Shown in pieces: positions 60,343 through 64,000 of a DNA stretch of 64,000 nt; the stretch's first letter is position 1, and each line of letters opens with the position of its first letter. The notes beneath the pieces are model-generated. The model did no database searches. It was given only the letters and a program-made list of their open reading frames with translations, and had not been told where the DNA came from. The stretch is taken from assembly GCA_017935025.1 (NCBI GenBank), contig JAGBIL010000013.1, positions 24,163-88,162 on the forward strand, read 5' to 3'. The position numbers and the translations under genes are program-made. This DNA comes from Opitutales bacterium. Its GTDB lineage: Bacteria > Verrucomicrobiota > Verrucomicrobiia > Opitutales > UBA953.

Positions 60343-61335
60343 ATGCCCGACTCTTTCTCAACTCTCGCGCCGCAATTCCGAAGCTTTTCGGACATGGCGG
60401 CGTTTTCCCAAACACAAAATCCGCGTGCCGTCCACCTCGGGATCGGAAACTACGACGGCTTTCATCGCGGGCATCGCGCCATTTTTCAAAAAGCACAAGA
60501 AGCGGCCCGCACAGACGGCGGAATCGTCGGCGCACTCACCTTTGCCCCGCATCCGGAAGTTTTCTTTCGCGGGAACGGCGCCGTTAAACTGATTTTTTCG
60601 CGGGAACGCAAAGACGCACTCTTCGCCGCAGCCGGGCTCGACTTCGCCGTCCACGAACCGTTTTCTCAGGCGCTCGCCAATGTTGCGGCGGAAGATTTCA
60701 TCCGCTTCCTCAAAGAAAAATTTCCCACGCTGAGCGGGCTCTATGTCGGTGATAATTTCCGCTTCGGCGCGCAACGCCGGGGCGACGTCGCGCTATTGGA
60801 AAAACTCGGAAACGCAGCCGGGATTTCCGTCGGCGTTGTTCCGCCCGTCAGCTACCTCGGAGAACGCATTTCCAGCACCCGCATCCGCTCGGCAATCACC
60901 GCCGGGAAAATCGCGGATGCCAACGCAATGCTCGCCGAGCCGTACTCGGCATCGGGCATTGTCATTTCCGGAAATCAACTCGGACGCACAATCGGGTTCC
61001 CGACACTGAATCTCGCTTGGGATCCCGAGCTCCGCCCTCGCCTCGGCGTTTACTGCGCGCGAGTGAGCGTTCCCGCGACGGGACAGGTTTTTAGCGGCAT
61101 CGCCAACTATGGCGTGCGCCCGACGATTACAAGCGCCGCAACGCCCGAGCCGCTGCTCGAAACGCATCTTTTGGACGTTCCCGCGGGAACGACAATTCCG
61201 ACCTACGGCGATTTCATTCGCGTGGAATGGTTGGATTTTCTGCGCCCGGAAACCAAATTCCGCGACATCAACGCGCTGAAAGCCCAGCTCGAAACAGATT
61301 CCCGGAAAGCGGAAGAACTATTTTCTAACGAATAG
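60343..61335 (+). CDS. ribF: Bifunctional riboflavin kinase / FAD synthetase
   Basis: 330 residues. N-terminal adenylyltransferase: LGIGNYDGFHRGHRAIFQKA (GxFDGxHxGH with Tyr for Phe), LTFAPHPEVFF, YVGDNFRFGAQRRGD, ERISSTRIRSAI. C-terminal kinase: GRTIGFPTLNLAW, GVYCARVSV, GIANYGVRPTI, ETHLLD. Converts riboflavin to FMN and FAD. A fully palindromic CGTTCCCGCGGGAACG (two motif copies sharing bases) occurs inside the gene near 61180. Confidence 0.95.
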   Translation: MPDSFSTLAPQFRSFSDMAAFSQTQNPRAVHLGIGNYDGFHRGHRAIFQKAQEAARTDGGIVGALTFAPHPEVFFRGNGAVKLIFSRERKDALFAAAGLDFAVHEPFSQALANVAAEDFIRFLKEKFPTLSGLYVGDNFRFGAQRRGDVALLEKLGNAAGISVGVVPPVSYLGERISSTRIRSAITAGKIADANAMLAEPYSASGIVISGNQLGRTIGFPTLNLAWDPELRPRLGVYCARVSVPATGQVFSGIANYGVRPTITSAATPEPLLETHLLDVPAGTTIPTYGDFIRVEWLDFLRPETKFRDINALKAQLETDSRKAEELFSNE

Positions 61336-61434
61336 TGAATAATTAATAACAATAACGCTGTGTTAAGGTTTTTGCTGAAAGCAAAAACTTTGAACAACGG
61401 AATTATTCACTATTCATTGTTCGTTATTCATTAG
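61327..61434. repeat. 7-nt repeat stem-loop with GCAAAAAC hairpin
   Basis: Left GAATAGT, GAATAAT units; apical hairpin GTTTTTGCtgaaaGCAAAAAC; right TTATTCA, CTATTCA, TTGTTCG, TTATTCA. The arms pair over about 30 nt imperfectly. Between convergent genes, so a bidirectional terminator is plausible. Confidence 0.75.
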
Positions 61435-62030
61435 GGAAACGTTGCGTTGACGAAATCCGCAAACGTCTCAAATAACGGAATTTTGTTTCCGGACAAATAA
61501 GCCTTCGCCGCCTCATCAACCGGTTTTCCCGTCGCTACCGCAGCGGAGCGGATTCCCGCATTGATTCCCGTTTGCCAATCAGATTTGCGATCGCCGATCA
61601 TCCAGCACCGCGCGGGATCGAGTTGCGGGAACGCCGCAAGCTGTTCCAACACGAACGTAGGCTCCGGCTTACGGTATTTTGACGGCTGATCCGGCGCTTC
61701 CGGAGCCACGCCGCACGCGGAAAAATCTTCATCCCGCACGCCGAGCAATTCGACAAAACGGCGATGGCACGCCTCGTAATCCGCCATCGTAAAAAATCCG
61801 CGCCCGATGCCGCTTTGATTCGTCAGCAAAAAGAGTTTGCATCCGGAATCAAGCACGCGGCGGACGGCTTCCCGCGTTCCCGGAATCAGTTCCACTTTTT
61901 CCGGTTCGTGCAGGTAATCCTTATCAAAAATCAACGTTCCGTCACGATCCAGGAAAAGCGCCTGCGGCGGATCGGAAACGCGAAAATCCGAAGAAAAAGG
62001 CTGAACGTCGTTTACTTGCATGGGATTCAA
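61431..62030 (-). CDS. HAD-IIIA phosphatase (GmhB/histidinol-phosphatase-like)
   Basis: 199 residues. ALFLDRDGTLIFDKDYL (nucleophile DxD), LLTNQSGIGRGFF, KPEPTFVLEQLAAF and CWMIGDRKSDWQTGINAGI are the four HAD motifs. Closest in layout to D-glycero-D-manno-heptose-1,7-bisphosphate 7-phosphatase, but the zinc-binding Cys loop of GmhB is absent (ACGVAPEAPDQPSKYRKPEP), so the substrate is uncertain. Alternative start Met at 62021. Confidence 0.82.
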   Translation of the reverse strand: MNPMQVNDVQPFSSDFRVSDPPQALFLDRDGTLIFDKDYLHEPEKVELIPGTREAVRRVLDSGCKLFLLTNQSGIGRGFFTMADYEACHRRFVELLGVRDEDFSACGVAPEAPDQPSKYRKPEPTFVLEQLAAFPQLDPARCWMIGDRKSDWQTGINAGIRSAAVATGKPVDEAAKAYLSGNKIPLFETFADFVNATFP

Positions 62031-62089
62031 TCCGCCTTTTTAAAAAACTCAAGAGACCTCGCGCGAACACACTTCCGGCCTTCAATTTC

Positions 62090-63664
62090 TTAACGGCGCG
62101 GCGTGCCCGGAGCCGTTTTGATTTCGACGATGTCGTGCGGAGCGGATTCGCGCTGCCCAGCCGGCGTAACGCGGATGAAACGCGCGCGTTCCCGCAGCGT
62201 TTTCAAATCCGGTGCTCCGAGGTAGCCCAAGCCGCTCTGAACGCCGCCCGCGAGCGTAATCAAAATCTGATCCACGCTGCCGGAAACTTCCTTGAGCGCT
62301 TCGACGCCTTCCGCCGCAACCTTCGTCACCTTGCTGTTGCGCAGGTCGTGTCCGTAGCGTGCCGCCGAGCCGTGGCGCATCGCTTCGAGCGAGCCCATTC
62401 CGCGGTATTCTTTGTAAAGTTTTCCGTTGATTTCCATGATTTTGCCCGGAGCTTCCTTGCAACCCGCAAGCATCCCGCCGAGCATCACGCAATCGGACTG
62501 CGTCAGCGCCTTCACGATGTCGCCGGATTTCGTAATCCCGCCGTCCGCGATGATGCGCACGCCTTTTTTCTTCGCCGCCTGAGCGGAAACGTAAAGCGCC
62601 GTAAGCTGAGGAATCCCGACTCCGGCAACGATGCGCGTCGAGCAAATCGAGCCCGGACCCTGACCGATTTTGACGGAATCCGCTCCCGCGTCCGCCAAAA
62701 ATTCAACGCCTTCGCCGCTCGTCACGTTCCCGGCGATAATCGTCAGTTCCGGGAAATGATCGCACACGAAACGCACGCATTCGCCGACGCCCGCCGAGTG
62801 GCCGTGCGCCGTGGAAATGATAATCGCGTCAATGCCGACGGCAACGAGGTTGGAAACGTGTTCGTTGAGCGCGTCGTAGTTCACGCGTCCGTCCGGGTAG
62901 CGCGGAACGGCGACGGAAGCGCCGCAACGCAGACGGAAATTTTCGTCGCGCGACGGGCGAATCGCGTCCGTTCCCGCCTCGTCGCGAATGCGTTCGATAT
63001 CGGAAAGCGTAAACAAGCCGCGAAGCTGTCCCTTTTCGTTGACAACGAGAAGTTTGTTCGTGCCGATGTGTTCAAGGAAAATGCGGTCTGCGGTCGCAAT
63101 CGGGTCGCCGCCGAGGTCTTTTTCCTGAATCGTCAAAACCTGTTCCCGCGGAATCATCACGGAGCCGACTTTGTGCGCGGCGTGGCGGCTTTTGACGACA
63201 CCGCCGCGGAGCAAGCCGAGTAGCGTTCCGTCTTTGTCAACCACCGGGAACGAGGAGAAATTGTAATCGTTCGCTTCGATCATCGCGAGCACGTCGCCGA
63301 CCGTGATGTCTGCGGGAACGGTCGCCGGGCGGTCAATCATGCCATGAATGTAGGTTTTGACTCGGCGGACTTTTTCGATCTGGTCGGCGTTCGACATATT
63401 GTAGTGAATCATGCCGATCCCGCCGTGAAGCGCCATGGCAATCGCCATCGTCGATTCCGTGACGGTGTCCATGTCGGCGGACATAATCGGAAGCGAGAGC
63501 GAAATTTTGTCGGAAATCGTCGTGTCAAGGCGCGTCATGCGCGGGAGCACGTCGGAGAAGCACGTCGCGAGCGAAACGTCGTCGTAAGTCAGACCCGTTC
63601 CCGCGTTCGCGGCAAAAAAGTCGTCGGAATTCTTGTAGAATTGATCGTCAATGTGCATTGCCAT
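62090..63664 (-). CDS. guaB: IMP dehydrogenase
   Basis: Converts IMP to XMP, the committed step of GTP synthesis. 524 residues: [60 protein letters not shown], two CBS domains in the middle (about 105-225), [16 protein letters not shown], the catalytic loop [35 protein letters not shown] and [10 protein letters not shown]. Start MAMHIDDQ (63664) or the Met two codons on. Confidence 0.96.
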   Translation of the reverse strand: MAMHIDDQFYKNSDDFFAANAGTGLTYDDVSLATCFSDVLPRMTRLDTTISDKISLSLPIMSADMDTVTESTMAIAMALHGGIGMIHYNMSNADQIEKVRRVKTYIHGMIDRPATVPADITVGDVLAMIEANDYNFSSFPVVDKDGTLLGLLRGGVVKSRHAAHKVGSVMIPREQVLTIQEKDLGGDPIATADRIFLEHIGTNKLLVVNEKGQLRGLFTLSDIERIRDEAGTDAIRPSRDENFRLRCGASVAVPRYPDGRVNYDALNEHVSNLVAVGIDAIIISTAHGHSAGVGECVRFVCDHFPELTIIAGNVTSGEGVEFLADAGADSVKIGQGPGSICSTRIVAGVGIPQLTALYVSAQAAKKKGVRIIADGGITKSGDIVKALTQSDCVMLGGMLAGCKEAPGKIMEINGKLYKEYRGMGSLEAMRHGSAARYGHDLRNSKVTKVAAEGVEALKEVSGSVDQILITLAGGVQSGLGYLGAPDLKTLRERARFIRVTPAGQRESAPHDIVEIKTAPGTPRR

Positions 63665-63852
63665 AAGTAACCTTGTTGCCGACGTATCTTATTCCGCAGG
63701 AAAAACCGGCGCAACAGGAAAGTTTTCAAAGCGCAAAGCCTTAAGGGGCCAAGAACACGGGCCTCTTTCTTGATTTGGGAGACTCTATATTTGCTTAGTT
63801 TTAAAAACTCCCGGGATTTATTGCGCAGCACGAACGCGACCCCATAGGTGAA

Positions 63853-64000
63853 TTACGTTCCGTCTTTTTGGATCGCAAGCGGGCGCGTCGCCGTCGGCTG
63901 AGACGGGTCCCAGGTTACAAGCCAAAGCGCCGGGTGCGCCGAGCGCTTCAAGTCAAGTGCCGCGATTTGCAGGTACCCGCGATAGATGTAGCGGTGGTGC
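63853..64000 (-). pseudogene. RHS-like/cell-surface repeat protein fragment with premature stop
   Basis: On the minus strand the edge reads HHRYIYRGYLQIAALDLKRS, then ALWLVTWDPSQPTATRPLAIQKDGT and TAA. The WxxTWDPxxPxATRPLAIQKDGTWxxYGWDL pattern is a known repeat-rich family end in Verrucomicrobiota-like genomes; here the expected Trp codon after KDGT is a stop, and FTYG follows the stop in the same frame. This suggests a degenerate copy. The 5' part lies outside the window, so a normal, shorter C-terminus cannot be excluded. Confidence 0.5.

Noticed and set aside
62135..63223. 362-codon frame antisense to guaB
   Set aside because: Shadow of IMP dehydrogenase with typical Arg/Ala/His shadow composition.

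Overview
The window looks like a chromosomal segment of a Verrucomicrobiota bacterium, most plausibly an Opitutales-like lineage. The basis is a PEP-CTERM surface protein, a moderately GC-rich genome in which many genes lack a clear Shine-Dalgarno sequence, and the general look of the housekeeping proteins; this is inference, not a phylogenetic result. It has both an oxygen-dependent class I ribonucleotide reductase (nrdAB, left) and an oxygen-sensitive class III enzyme (nrdD/nrdG, right), so the host probably lives with and without oxygen.

Left chromosomal arm (1-18899): recA (cut by the window edge), nrdA-nrdB, a DEDDy 3'-5' exonuclease with a long basic tail, mutL, a PEP-CTERM protein, an alkaline-phosphatase-fold membrane transferase with thiL, a minus-strand run thyA-folA-TPR protein-site-2 protease, thrS without a TGS domain, and a small membrane protein.

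Prophage (18900-54469): a contractile-tail (P2-type tail, HK97/lambda-type head) prophage of about 35.5 kb in the 3' end of a tRNA-Lys(CTT) gene. It is bounded by a 54-bp perfect direct repeat; the tyrosine integrase lies beside the intact tRNA. Order: early region with RHH regulator, PcfK/PcfJ pair and a phage sliding clamp; terminase; tail sheath, tube, gpE/E' (-1 frameshift), tape measure; head-tail protein, portal; baseplate and fibre genes; a threonine-rich protein beside a glycosyltransferase-like protein; gpD, a gpU-gpX fusion and gpV; regulatory region; protease-capsid fusion; head joining protein; integrase. The head genes are split into three separate places.

Cargo in the prophage: (1) a minus-strand GHKL ATPase / STAS-like DUF4325 / PIN RNase operon; (2) two paralogous inverted cassettes made of promoter, structured leader, a 20-residue hydrophobic peptide, a hairpin and an RHH-like protein; (3) a Clp-fold SDH-type serine protease with a small partner; (4) a septoil-knot secreted protein and a two-TM protein; (5) a duplicated 70-bp element carrying a nine-codon leader ORF in front of exactly the sheath and capsid genes.

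Right chromosomal arm (54470-64000): tRNA-Lys, nrdD-nrdG, an ArsR regulator, a CapD-type nucleotide-sugar dehydratase, ribF, a HAD phosphatase, guaB, and a broken RHS-like fragment at the window edge.

Two genome-scale signals run through chromosome and prophage alike: a nonpalindromic motif, GCGGGAACG, at about one copy per 400 bp on both strands, and intergenic stem-loops built from degenerate 7-nt repeats.
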